A stretch of 64,000 bases of DNA from Cyclobacteriaceae bacterium (lineage in GTDB: Bacteria; Bacteroidota; Bacteroidia; Cytophagales; Cyclobacteriaceae): contig JAEUUA010000023.1 of assembly GCA_016787755.1 (NCBI GenBank), positions 298,613 through 362,612 of the forward strand, given 5' to 3'. Under the pieces are notes generated by a model. That model made no database searches and was not told the DNA's origin. It saw only the letters and a list, made by a program, of their open reading frames with translations. This document shows, piece after piece, positions 47,355 to 56,130 of the stretch. A program made the translations under genes and the position numbers. Within the stretch, counting starts at the first letter, position 1. Every line of letters begins with the position of its first letter.

Positions 47355-48785
47355 TTACCAACTACTGCTCGAACCACCGCCACCTGAATCTCCGCCACCA
47401 TAACTTCCTCCTGAATCGCTGCTACTGCTATATCCCGAGTCGCTGGAAGAAGAATCTGAAACTACAATTTTAGGAATGACCGATTCAACCTTAGATGTAT
47501 GTTTACAGAATTTACAGAGATAGTGATACACCATAATTCCTGCAGATGAAGTAGTAGCTGCCTTTTTTGTTGAAGATCCTGTTACATAATTTGCATGTGT
47601 CTTACATGCAGGGCATTCAATGTATTTGGTCTTTTCACTGATATACGCTTCATACAGAATTTCATGGCAGTTACTGCATTTCCAAACATCATAGTCAACG
47701 GACTTTATGTTTTCTTCAAACTGAGCTTCTTTTGATAGATGCTCATCCTCTTCCTTTTCAGTAAGCTTTACACACTGCCCTCCGCACTTTTTGCATATAC
47801 GCGGATGTGTGCGTATTAAGTTCATCTTGTTGGTAAAATGCTTTCTCAAAAAGGCGAAGGGAATCGGGAACAAAAATGCTAGTCCCAAAACTCCTTTGTT
47901 TTCTTTGTAAAAATTATAGACCGTTTGATACTCCCCCTTTTTTATAAATGAATCGGCACTTTTGTTCATTCTCATGTATTTCTCAAAAGCCGCAAACCCA
48001 AAAAATCCATAAAGCCCGCCAGCAAACGCAAGCGTGCTGTTTGCAAGTGGCAAAACAGTTAGAAGTCCAATAGGAATCATGATCCAAAGGAGAAACCATT
48101 GGCCGCTACTCATCTTGGAATGCGGAACATCCTTATTGAAATTCCTGGAATCAGAAAATCCTGATTTACGCTTAGAGAAAAAACTAATGAGGCCAAAAAT
48201 CACCCACCCAATACCGATTAACCAGGCAAAATCGGATTGAGAAACTTCGGTTGATTTCGCTGCTTCATTAATTTCCTCAGCATAAGCTGGATCGGTGAGT
48301 ATCCTGACTACTTCTTCCACTCCAGCGATCATTCCAGCATCCACATTTCCCTCTTTAAATTGGGGAACCATCTTTTGAATTTGAATCTGTTTGCAAATGG
48401 CATCCGGTAAAACTCCTTCTAACCCAAAGCCGGTATGAAAGCGCACCGTTCTTTGATCTTCAATGAAAAGAATCAATAATCCGTTATCCTTATTTGATCT
48501 CCCAATTCCCCACTTTTCAAAAAGTGCCTGTGCAAAATCGAAATCAGTTTGATCTCCAACTGAATGAAGCATTACTACGGCTACCTGCGCGGTGGTTTGA
48601 TGTTCAAGTGCAGTTAATAGTTGATCAAGTTGATTTACTGTTGCCGAATTGATCAATCCATCAGGATTGCTTACATAACTTTTGTTTTCAAGCTTGGTGT
48701 TGGGCACTGACTCCACCGTATAAACCTGTGCAGGTGTCAATAACCATGCGGTTTGCATTAACATTAAGAGAATGAAATTTTTCAT
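47355..48785 (-). CDS. TPM-domain (YgcG-like) membrane protein with zinc ribbons
   Basis: A 476-residue protein starting at ATG 48785. A signal peptide ends near PAQ. The TPM domain (about 25-170) is followed by two or three TM helices (about 185-260), then a Cys-rich region with pairs CKKCGG, CSNCHE, CPACKTH and CKFCKHT, each like a zinc-ribbon knuckle, and a C-terminal Gly/Ser-rich tail ending GGGGSSSSW. The TPM domain has phosphatase activity in the chloroplast relative TLP18.3. The tail is typical of YgcG-like proteins, and the cellular role is unknown. An in-frame ATG at 48821 adds 12 residues. Confidence 0.85.
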   Translation of the reverse strand: MKNFILLMLMQTAWLLTPAQVYTVESVPNTKLENKSYVSNPDGLINSATVNQLDQLLTALEHQTTAQVAVVMLHSVGDQTDFDFAQALFEKWGIGRSNKDNGLLILFIEDQRTVRFHTGFGLEGVLPDAICKQIQIQKMVPQFKEGNVDAGMIAGVEEVVRILTDPAYAEEINEAAKSTEVSQSDFAWLIGIGWVIFGLISFFSKRKSGFSDSRNFNKDVPHSKMSSGQWFLLWIMIPIGLLTVLPLANSTLAFAGGLYGFFGFAAFEKYMRMNKSADSFIKKGEYQTVYNFYKENKGVLGLAFLFPIPFAFLRKHFTNKMNLIRTHPRICKKCGGQCVKLTEKEEDEHLSKEAQFEENIKSVDYDVWKCSNCHEILYEAYISEKTKYIECPACKTHANYVTGSSTKKAATTSSAGIMVYHYLCKFCKHTSKVESVIPKIVVSDSSSSDSGYSSSSDSGGSYGGGDSGGGGSSSSW

Positions 48786-48957
48786 GGCGTGATTGAGTTT
48801 GGATATGAGGGAATAATACAAACAGGTTCTTTGCAGGGGTTGTAAAACACATCGCGCGCGTTCCTTTTTCTATGCTTCATGAATGCTTAGTGCGTTAGCT
48901 TTGGTTCGGTACACTAAAAATAAGAAAGCAAAATTCTATTTCTCAACCGTTTTCGCT

Positions 48958-48970
48958 ACTAACTGTTAGT
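48958..48970. promoter_or_regulatory. 13-bp palindrome upstream of gltB, possible operator
   Basis: ACTAACTGTTAGT has 6-bp arms around a central T, about 100 bases upstream of gltB. It could be a regulator-binding site. No flanking second copy was seen. Confidence 0.3.
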
Positions 48971-49017
48971 TTGTTTTAAAATATTCTCATCAACTTTATT
49001 CGCATTCAACTTTTAAA

Positions 49018-49058
49018 CCAGTTAACTTGTGAGGTTAGAAATATTACCCTTTAACTGG
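49018..49058 (+). promoter_or_regulatory. Inverted repeat in the gltB leader
   Basis: CCAGTTAA (49018-49025) and TTAACTGG (49051-49058) are perfect complements with 25 bases between them. The right arm ends eight bases before the TTG start and covers the GGAA that would be the only ribosome-binding sequence. The fold could hide the initiation region. Confidence 0.45.
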
Positions 49059-49065
49059 AACGAAT

Positions 49066-52000
49066 TTGAGAGACACGAATCAACAGGGACTGTATGATCC
49101 TTCATTTGAAAAGGATTCATGTGGAGTTGGCTTTATAGCGAACATAAAAGGAAGCAAATCACATCAGATTGTTAGCGATGCACTCACGATGCTTGAGCGC
49201 ATGGAACACCGTGGAGCGTGTGGATGCGAACCTAATACGGGCGATGGGGCCGGAATATTAATTCAAGTTCCCCATGAATTCTTTAGCCGTGAGTGTAGTA
49301 AACTCGGTTTTAAACTCCCTGCCTATGGAAGCTATGGTGTAGGGCTTGTTTTTTTCCCTCGTGATGCGAAAGTTCGGGAAGAATGCCGCACGGTTCTAAA
49401 TCGTCAAATCAAGAAAATGAAAATGACCCTGCTGGGTTATCGCGTTCTTCCTACCAACAACAGTGAGTTAGGCGAAACCGCTTTGAAAGCCGAACCGATA
49501 ATGGAGCAAGTCTTTATTAAACGACAAGATACTCTTAACAATCCAGATGATTTTGAACGCAAACTTTTCATTTTAAGAAAATATTCAACACACATCATTA
49601 CAGATTCTGTAAAAGGAGTTGATAATCAATTTTATTTTTCTTCTTTATCGTATAAAACCATTGCTTACAAAGGCATGGTAACATCGGGTCAGTTGCGTCC
49701 TTATTTTGCCGATCTCGAGCATGACGATGTAGTCTCCGCGCTAGCAGTTATTCACTCGCGTTTTTCAACGAACACATTTCCTTCATGGCGCCTTGCCCAA
49801 CCGTTTCGATACATCGCCCACAACGGTGAGATCAACACCGTACGCGGAAATATAAACTGGCTGAATTCTAAAGAGGCATTCTTCTCATCCAAATATTTTT
49901 CACGCGAAGAGTTCGATATGATTTTGCCAATCGCCAACGCGAAGCAATCAGACTCCTCAAACTTAGACAATACCATTGAGCTACTTGTGCACGCAGGCCG
50001 CTCGCTTCCACATGTTATGATGATGCTAATTCCTGAGGCCTGGGATGGCAACGAAGGAATGACGCAAGAGAAAAGAGATTTTTACGAGTACCATGCCAAC
50101 CTGATGGAACCTTGGGATGGCCCCGCCTCAATTACGTTTACGGATGGTAAAATTGTCGGTGCCACATTAGATCGCAACGGACTTCGTCCTTCCCGCTTTG
50201 TTGTCACGGATGATGATTTGGTTATCATGGCATCCGAAGTGGGCGTATTGGATGTTGATCCCGCCAAGGTGATTACAAAAGGCCGGTTGCAACCCGGCAA
50301 AATGTTTGTGGTTGATTTGGAACAAGGGCGTATCATTAGTGATGACGAATTGAAAAAAGAAATTTGCACGAGCCAGCCTTACGGTCAATGGTTAAAGGAA
50401 AATAAAGTTCGTCTTCAAGATCTCCCGGAACCGGGGGGGAGTTTTCATAAATATGATCCGGTAACATTCCTGAAGCGCCAGATTTCATTTGGCTATACCT
50501 CAGAGGATTTGAGAATGATCGTAGGTCAAATGTGCGAGTCAGGAAAAGAAGCGCTGGGTTCGATGGGAAATGATACTCCCCTGGCCGTACTATCTAAACA
50601 AGCGCAACACTTGTCGAGTTATTTCAAACAACTTTTTGCACAGGTTACAAACCCGCCTATCGATCCTATTCGTGAGCGGTTGGTCATGTCTTTGGCTTCG
50701 CATGTTGGGGGTTCGTTAAATCTTTTAGAAGAGTCGCCCGAGCATTGTATCACGCTTGAACTTCCAACACCCGTGCTTTCGAATACCGAGTTGGAAAAGA
50801 TTCGCTACATCGATCATCGCCATTTACAAACCAAAACTGTTTATACCTATTTCAAAGCAGATGGCAAACCGGGCTCGCTGCAAAAAGGGTTAGATCGTGT
50901 ATGCCAATATGTAACCGATGCCATTGAAGATGGTTTTACGATCGTTATCCTTTCTGATAGAAGTTTTGATAGCGGACACACTCAAATTCCTTCCCTACTT
51001 GCAGTGGCTGCCGTGCATCATGATTTGATCCGCAAAGGTCTCCGTGGAAAAATTGGTTTGCTGGTGGAAGCAGGTGAAGTGTGGGAAACGCATCACTTCG
51101 CTACATTAATTGGATATGGAGCTTCCGGAGTAAATCCTTATCTCGTGTTTCAAACAATTCACGACATGAAGAAACAAAACCTTCTGCCGGAAGGATTGAC
51201 AGAAGAGAAAGCAATTTACAATTATAAGAAAGCAGTGGCCGGTGAGTTGCTCAAAGTCATGAGTAAGATGGGTATCTCTACATTACAATCGTACCATGGT
51301 GCCCAGATTTTTGAAGCGTTGGGTATTCACAAAGAGGTAATCGATCGCTACTTCACAGGCACCGTATCACGCATTGGTGGGTTAACGCTGGATGATATCG
51401 CGCGCGAAGCGATCGCTAAACATCAACTGGCTTTCCCTAAAATTAATAATGGGTTGCCACGCCTTGCCGTGGGTGGAGTGTATCAATGGAAGCAGCGGGG
51501 TGAAGCTCATTTATTTAATCCCCAAACAATTCATTTGCTTCAACATTCCACCAAGAGCAATGACTATTCCATCTTTAAAAAATACTCTACCCTCATCAAC
51601 AACCAAAGTGAAAAGGCCATCACGCTTCGCAGTTTATTAAAATTTAAGAAAGGAAAATCAATTCCGTTAAGCGAAGTGGAGCCTAAAGAAAATATCTTCA
51701 AGCGATTTGCCACTGGCGCGATGTCGTTTGGATCCATTTCGTTTGAAGCACACAGCACATTGGCTATTGCCATGAATCGTATTGGTGGTAAAAGTAATTC
51801 GGGCGAGGGCGGTGAAGATGAAGCTCGCTTTACGCGAAAAGAAAATGGGGATTGGGAAAACTCAGCAATCAAACAGGTAGCCTCCGGTCGTTTTGGCGTA
51901 ACCAGCTATTACTTAACCAATGCCGCAGAGCTTCAAATAAAAATGGCTCAAGGTGCCAAGCCGGGTGAAGGCGGTCAACTACCAGGCCATAAAGTGGATG

Positions 52001-53628
52001 ATTGGATCGGTCGCGTGCGACATTCTACACCGGGCGTTGGATTAATTTCCCCGCCTCCGCATCATGATATTTATTCGATTGAAGATTTAGCACAATTAAT
52101 ATTTGACTTAAAGAATGCGAATCGTGAAGCGCGTATTAACGTAAAGCTTGTTTCGGAAGCGGGAGTGGGAACTATTGCGTCAGGGGTTGCCAAAGCACAT
52201 GCGGATGTGATTTTAATAGCCGGCCACGATGGTGGTACCGGAGCCTCACCAATTAGTTCGATCCGTCATGCTGGATTGCCGTGGGAAATGGGACTTGCAG
52301 AAGCCCATCAAACCTTAGTAAGAAACAAATTACGCGGCCGTGTTACGTTACAAACGGATGGACAAATTCGCACGGGTCGAGATTTGGCTATTGCAGCGTT
52401 GCTTGGCGCTGAAGAATGGGGTGTTGCAACTGCTGCGCTTGTTACAACAGGTTGCATTATGATGCGTAAATGTCATTTAAACACGTGTCCCGTAGGAGTG
52501 GCTACTCAAAATAAAGAACTGCGTGCATTGTTTACCGGTAAACCCGAATACGTTGTTAACCTGTTCACCTTCCTTGCCGAAGAATTACGTGAGATTATGG
52601 CCGAGCTTGGATTCCGCACCGTGAATGAAATGGTAGGCCAGGCCGATCGCCTTGAAGCACGTGACCTATCTGATCATTGGAAATATTCAAACCTGGATTT
52701 GTCTCCTTTACTGATTAAAGATCCTATTAGTTTGGATACCGCTTTATATAAGCAAGAAGAACAAGATCACGGAATTGAAAATGTACTCGATCGAAAGTTG
52801 ATTGAGTTGGCAAAACCTGCTTTGAAAAAGACTATTTCAATCGAAGGTGAATTTAAGATTACCAATCAGGATCGTGCGGTAGGTACTATGTTATCCAATG
52901 AAATCTCCAAAGTTTATTTAGGTGAGGGGTTGCCTGACGATACTATTAAAATAAAATTTAACGGAACTGCCGGGCAAAGCTTTGGCGCCTTTGTTGCCCG
53001 TGGAGTAACCTTTGAATTGGAGGGCGATGCCAACGACTATTTTGGTAAAGGTCTTTCAGGTGGGAAACTTATCCTATACACTCCTCATGAAGCCACGTAC
53101 AATCCGGCAAAAAATATTATTGTTGGAAACGTAGCCTTCTTCGGAGCTACTTCTGGTGAATCATTTATTGGTGGAATGGCTGGAGAACGTTTTGCTGTTC
53201 GCAATTCAGGAGTGCGAGTAGTTGTTGAGGGTGTTGGAGATCATGGGTGTGAATACATGACTGGTGGAACAGTAATAGTGCTTGGCGATACCGGAAGAAA
53301 TTTTGCTGCTGGTATGAGTGGTGGCGTTGCTTACGTGTGGGATGTGAACAACACATTCGTAAAAAACTGCAACATGGAAATGGTGATGCTGGATACGCTT
53401 GACGCAGAAGATGAGCAATTGCTGAGAGGCATGATTGAATCCCATCAAATCGTAACAAAGAGTAAAGTAGCTTCGCACATTTTGAGTTACTGGCCTACTG
53501 CCTTTAAACAGTTTATTAAAGTAATGCCGATTGATTACAAGGCTGTTGTAGAAAAAAGAAAGGCAGAGAAAAAAAGTGCAGCCTTAAAGGCTTCGTTAGG
53601 TAGTGATTTTAAATTTTCAGCAAACTAA
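49066..53628 (+). CDS. gltB: Glutamate synthase, large subunit
   Basis: A 1520-residue enzyme that makes two glutamates from glutamine and 2-oxoglutarate. It has an N-terminal class II amidotransferase domain with the nucleophile Cys19 (DSCGVGF), a central domain, an FMN-binding synthase domain with GEGGED and PGEGGQLPG, the 3Fe-4S cysteines in CIMMRKCHLNTCP, and the C-terminal GXGXG beta-helix (GGxxxFGA repeats). The start is TTG 49066: an in-frame stop lies at 49036 and no ATG or GTG intervenes, while the nucleophile at residue 19 leaves no room for a later Met. It forms an operon with gltD, 53 bases on. Confidence 0.96.
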   Translation: MRDTNQQGLYDPSFEKDSCGVGFIANIKGSKSHQIVSDALTMLERMEHRGACGCEPNTGDGAGILIQVPHEFFSRECSKLGFKLPAYGSYGVGLVFFPRDAKVREECRTVLNRQIKKMKMTLLGYRVLPTNNSELGETALKAEPIMEQVFIKRQDTLNNPDDFERKLFILRKYSTHIITDSVKGVDNQFYFSSLSYKTIAYKGMVTSGQLRPYFADLEHDDVVSALAVIHSRFSTNTFPSWRLAQPFRYIAHNGEINTVRGNINWLNSKEAFFSSKYFSREEFDMILPIANAKQSDSSNLDNTIELLVHAGRSLPHVMMMLIPEAWDGNEGMTQEKRDFYEYHANLMEPWDGPASITFTDGKIVGATLDRNGLRPSRFVVTDDDLVIMASEVGVLDVDPAKVITKGRLQPGKMFVVDLEQGRIISDDELKKEICTSQPYGQWLKENKVRLQDLPEPGGSFHKYDPVTFLKRQISFGYTSEDLRMIVGQMCESGKEALGSMGNDTPLAVLSKQAQHLSSYFKQLFAQVTNPPIDPIRERLVMSLASHVGGSLNLLEESPEHCITLELPTPVLSNTELEKIRYIDHRHLQTKTVYTYFKADGKPGSLQKGLDRVCQYVTDAIEDGFTIVILSDRSFDSGHTQIPSLLAVAAVHHDLIRKGLRGKIGLLVEAGEVWETHHFATLIGYGASGVNPYLVFQTIHDMKKQNLLPEGLTEEKAIYNYKKAVAGELLKVMSKMGISTLQSYHGAQIFEALGIHKEVIDRYFTGTVSRIGGLTLDDIAREAIAKHQLAFPKINNGLPRLAVGGVYQWKQRGEAHLFNPQTIHLLQHSTKSNDYSIFKKYSTLINNQSEKAITLRSLLKFKKGKSIPLSEVEPKENIFKRFATGAMSFGSISFEAHSTLAIAMNRIGGKSNSGEGGEDEARFTRKENGDWENSAIKQVASGRFGVTSYYLTNAAELQIKMAQGAKPGEGGQLPGHKVDDWIGRVRHSTPGVGLISPPPHHDIYSIEDLAQLIFDLKNANREARINVKLVSEAGVGTIASGVAKAHADVILIAGHDGGTGASPISSIRHAGLPWEMGLAEAHQTLVRNKLRGRVTLQTDGQIRTGRDLAIAALLGAEEWGVATAALVTTGCIMMRKCHLNTCPVGVATQNKELRALFTGKPEYVVNLFTFLAEELREIMAELGFRTVNEMVGQADRLEARDLSDHWKYSNLDLSPLLIKDPISLDTALYKQEEQDHGIENVLDRKLIELAKPALKKTISIEGEFKITNQDRAVGTMLSNEISKVYLGEGLPDDTIKIKFNGTAGQSFGAFVARGVTFELEGDANDYFGKGLSGGKLILYTPHEATYNPAKNIIVGNVAFFGATSGESFIGGMAGERFAVRNSGVRVVVEGVGDHGCEYMTGGTVIVLGDTGRNFAAGMSGGVAYVWDVNNTFVKNCNMEMVMLDTLDAEDEQLLRGMIESHQIVTKSKVASHILSYWPTAFKQFIKVMPIDYKAVVEKRKAEKKSAALKASLGSDFKFSAN

Positions 53629-53642
53629 AAAAATTCCTTTTA

Positions 53643-53674
53643 CCCCTCTCCTTTGGAGAGGGGAAGGGGTGAGG
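53643..53674 (+). repeat. REP-like palindrome between gltB and gltD
   Basis: CCCCTCTCC-TTT-GGAGAGGGG (53643-53663) is a perfect 9-bp stem with a 3-base loop, followed by AAGGGGTGAGG. The combination of a C-rich palindrome and a GGGGTGAGG tail is characteristic of dispersed repeat elements in many bacterial genomes. It lies in the 53-base spacer, and its GTGAGG tail also supplies a Shine-Dalgarno-like sequence for gltD. I saw no second copy in the window. Confidence 0.6.
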
Positions 53675-53681
53675 TAACAAT

Positions 53682-55151
53682 ATGGGAAACCCAACAGGAT
53701 TTTTAGAATTAGACAGAGAGCTTCCAAAAAAGCGTGATCCAAAAAAACGCATCAACGATTATAACGAAGTTGACTCTGTCATCGACAATTCAATCACGCA
53801 AAAGCAAGCTGCGCGTTGCATGGATTGTGGCATTCCATTCTGTCATAGTGGATGTCCGCTTGGAAATATCATTCCTGAATTTAATGATGCTGTCTATCAG
53901 GAGAACTGGCAGTTGGCCTATGAGATTCTGATTTCAACCAACAATTTTCCTGAGTTTACAGGGCGTATTTGTCCTGCTCCCTGCGAGGCATCCTGTGTGC
54001 TTGGAATCAATAAACCTGCGGTTGCCATTGAGTACATAGAGAAATCCATTATTGAAAAAGCGTTTCAGGATGGCTATGTGAAGCCACGAAAAGCAGGTGT
54101 TCATACAACTAAGAAAGTTGCTGTGGTCGGTTCGGGCCCTGCTGGATTAGCAGCGGCTGCTCAATTAAATTATGCCGGGCATAACATTACTGTATTTGAA
54201 CGGGCCGATGAAATTGGTGGTCTCCTTCGTTATGGTATTCCAGATTTCAAATTAGATAAGCATGTACTCGATCGCAGAATCAATCTGATGATTGAAGAAG
54301 GTGTAAAGTTTCAAACGAAAGTGAATGTAGGGGAAACTCTTTCATCGGAACAATTGAAAGAAGATTTTGATGCCATATTGCTGTGTGGTGGTTCAACCAT
54401 TCCTCGTGACTTACCTATTCCCGGAAGGAATTTGAATGGCGTTCATTTTGCTATGGATTTTTTAACGCAACAGAATAGACGAGTGGCTGGAAAGAAAGTC
54501 AACGCTGAAGAGATCTGGGCAACCGGTAAAAATGTAGTGGTGATTGGTGGTGGCGATACAGGGTCCGATTGTGTTGGGACATCGAATCGTCACGGTGCAA
54601 AGTCTGTAACACAGATCGAAATTTTATCCAAGCCACCCAAAGACAGAACGGAATCGATGCCTTGGCCAAGTTGGCCAATGATTCTGCGTACCTCCACTTC
54701 ACATGAAGAAGGATGCGAGCGTCAATGGTCTATCGTAACAAAAGAATTTATTGGCGATGACCAAGGAAATTTAAAATCATTAAGGATTGCCGAAGTTGAA
54801 ATGAAGAAGGCTGAGCCCGGCAAAGCGTCTGGCTTTATTGAAATTGAAGGCTCAGAAAAAATTATTTCGTGCGAACTTGTTTTATTGGCCATGGGTTTTC
54901 TCCATCCGCAGCATACTGGCTTGCTCGATCAATTGGGGGTAGACTATGATGAACGCGGCAATGTAAAGGCAACACGCTATCAAACATCCGCTGACAAAAT
55001 ATTTGCAGCCGGTGATTTACGCAGAGGACAATCCTTGGTGGTATGGGCGATTAGTGAAGGTCGCGAAGCTGCACGTGCCGTTGATCAATACCTGATGGGC
55101 CAATCCGCATTAGAATCAAAGGAAGAAGGAATGTTGAGTTTATCTGAATAG
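53682..55151 (+). CDS. gltD: Glutamate synthase, small subunit
   Basis: A 489-residue NAD(P)H-dependent flavoprotein that feeds electrons to gltB. Cysteine clusters CMDCGIPFCHSGCPLGN and CPAPCEASC near the N-terminus bind 4Fe-4S clusters. VAVVGSGPAGLAAA is the FAD-binding GxGxxG, and VVVIGGGDTGSDC is the NADPH-binding site. The ATG at 53682 is preceded by a G-rich stretch (GGTGAGG) from the REP-like element. It is the second gene of the gltBD operon; no terminator is visible downstream. Confidence 0.95.
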   Translation: MGNPTGFLELDRELPKKRDPKKRINDYNEVDSVIDNSITQKQAARCMDCGIPFCHSGCPLGNIIPEFNDAVYQENWQLAYEILISTNNFPEFTGRICPAPCEASCVLGINKPAVAIEYIEKSIIEKAFQDGYVKPRKAGVHTTKKVAVVGSGPAGLAAAAQLNYAGHNITVFERADEIGGLLRYGIPDFKLDKHVLDRRINLMIEEGVKFQTKVNVGETLSSEQLKEDFDAILLCGGSTIPRDLPIPGRNLNGVHFAMDFLTQQNRRVAGKKVNAEEIWATGKNVVVIGGGDTGSDCVGTSNRHGAKSVTQIEILSKPPKDRTESMPWPSWPMILRTSTSHEEGCERQWSIVTKEFIGDDQGNLKSLRIAEVEMKKAEPGKASGFIEIEGSEKIISCELVLLAMGFLHPQHTGLLDQLGVDYDERGNVKATRYQTSADKIFAAGDLRRGQSLVVWAISEGREAARAVDQYLMGQSALESKEEGMLSLSE

Positions 55152-55163
55152 TACCGAAATGTT

Positions 55164-56102
55164 CTAATTCAGTCTTACCTTCATAATCAAAATCTCTTTG
55201 AGTTTTTCGGGATTAACTATTTTACCCTTGTCCAAATTGCTCATCTGGCTATTCGCAATAAAATAGTACCAGTCGTCTACGACAACTCCGGTGGTAGGAA
55301 AATCAAAAAGTGGATGATTAGACACGAGTACATTTGCATTTTCAATTTTATCGAACGTAAAATTCAGATTATATTGATTTATACAAACCGGGTAGGTAAT
55401 GTTCTGGATTCCAATAAGTGATTGCTTGTAAAAACTTAGTCCATCAATGCCAATTACAAAATAATTTGGAAAAGGAAGCGGCATCAACTCGCGGGTAATT
55501 GTATTGATTTTGAAGAAACCCTTGAATGTATTTACAATCACCTCATTTTTGGGTGTTAATGTAATTCCGTTGGCGTAATTAAGCCGATCGTCTTTAATCA
55601 GAAGTTCCGGGTTTTTTAACCGGCTGTTGACAATATAAACTGCTCCATAATCTGAGTCCGAAATAAAAACATCTCCGTTCTTAGTAATCACCAGATCATT
55701 AAATAAGTGAGTTTCTCCCGTTGATTGAAGAATACTTTTCTTTGATAATACGCCACTGGCAATATCAAATGCGTGTACCATTGATTTGCCTTTAGGATTT
55801 CCCTCTCCGGTATTACTGCATACCCACAATTTGCCAAGGTGTGCCTTCATGCCTAGTACCTGCCCTATTCCCTCCTGACCACTTTTGATAAAATCCGTTA
55901 CTCGTTGGTCATTATCAATTCTTATGATTTTATTTTTATGGATGCTGCTCACAAAAAAACTCTTGGAATTTGGGTCATAAGCGATACCTTCAGGAATCAA
56001 ATCTTTCTCTGCAAGGCGAAAAGCAATATCAATTTCCTGACTATACAACTTCCATGAGCTGTTGAACAAAATGAGAAAAATCAGAATAGATTTCGCTCCC
56101 AT
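55164..56102 (-). CDS. SMP-30/gluconolactonase-like propeller protein, exported
   Basis: About 312 residues from ATG 56102 (MGAKSILIF), which gives a signal peptide ending near LYSQ. An in-frame ATG at 56180 would place this gene's start inside the upstream amidohydrolase gene, so the shorter form is preferred. The mature part is a six-blade-like beta propeller with IPEGIAYDP, NGDVFISDSDYGAVY and GITLTPKNEV, typical of SMP-30/strictosidine-synthase-like proteins. The metal-binding Glu and Asn are plausible in the early EG and NG-x-T positions. Substrate unknown. It follows the amidohydrolase by 28 bases. Confidence 0.75.
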   Translation of the reverse strand: MGAKSILIFLILFNSSWKLYSQEIDIAFRLAEKDLIPEGIAYDPNSKSFFVSSIHKNKIIRIDNDQRVTDFIKSGQEGIGQVLGMKAHLGKLWVCSNTGEGNPKGKSMVHAFDIASGVLSKKSILQSTGETHLFNDLVITKNGDVFISDSDYGAVYIVNSRLKNPELLIKDDRLNYANGITLTPKNEVIVNTFKGFFKINTITRELMPLPFPNYFVIGIDGLSFYKQSLIGIQNITYPVCINQYNLNFTFDKIENANVLVSNHPLFDFPTTGVVVDDWYYFIANSQMSNLDKGKIVNPEKLKEILIMKVRLN

Positions 56103-56130
56103 AGAATTATAAAACCTTGATTGATTTTTT

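Larger units (their letters stand above)
48822..49065. other. gltB upstream region
   Basis: This 244-base stretch contains no supported gene. It holds a 13-bp palindrome (48958-48970) and a perfect 8-bp inverted repeat in the gltB leader (49018-49025 and 49051-49058). No exact TAnnTTTG element is visible on the plus strand close to the start. Confidence 0.5.

Noticed and set aside
53165..53478. Overlapping minus-strand frames within gltB
   Set aside because: They are antisense to the conserved beta-helix domain of gltB, and their composition mirrors that gene.
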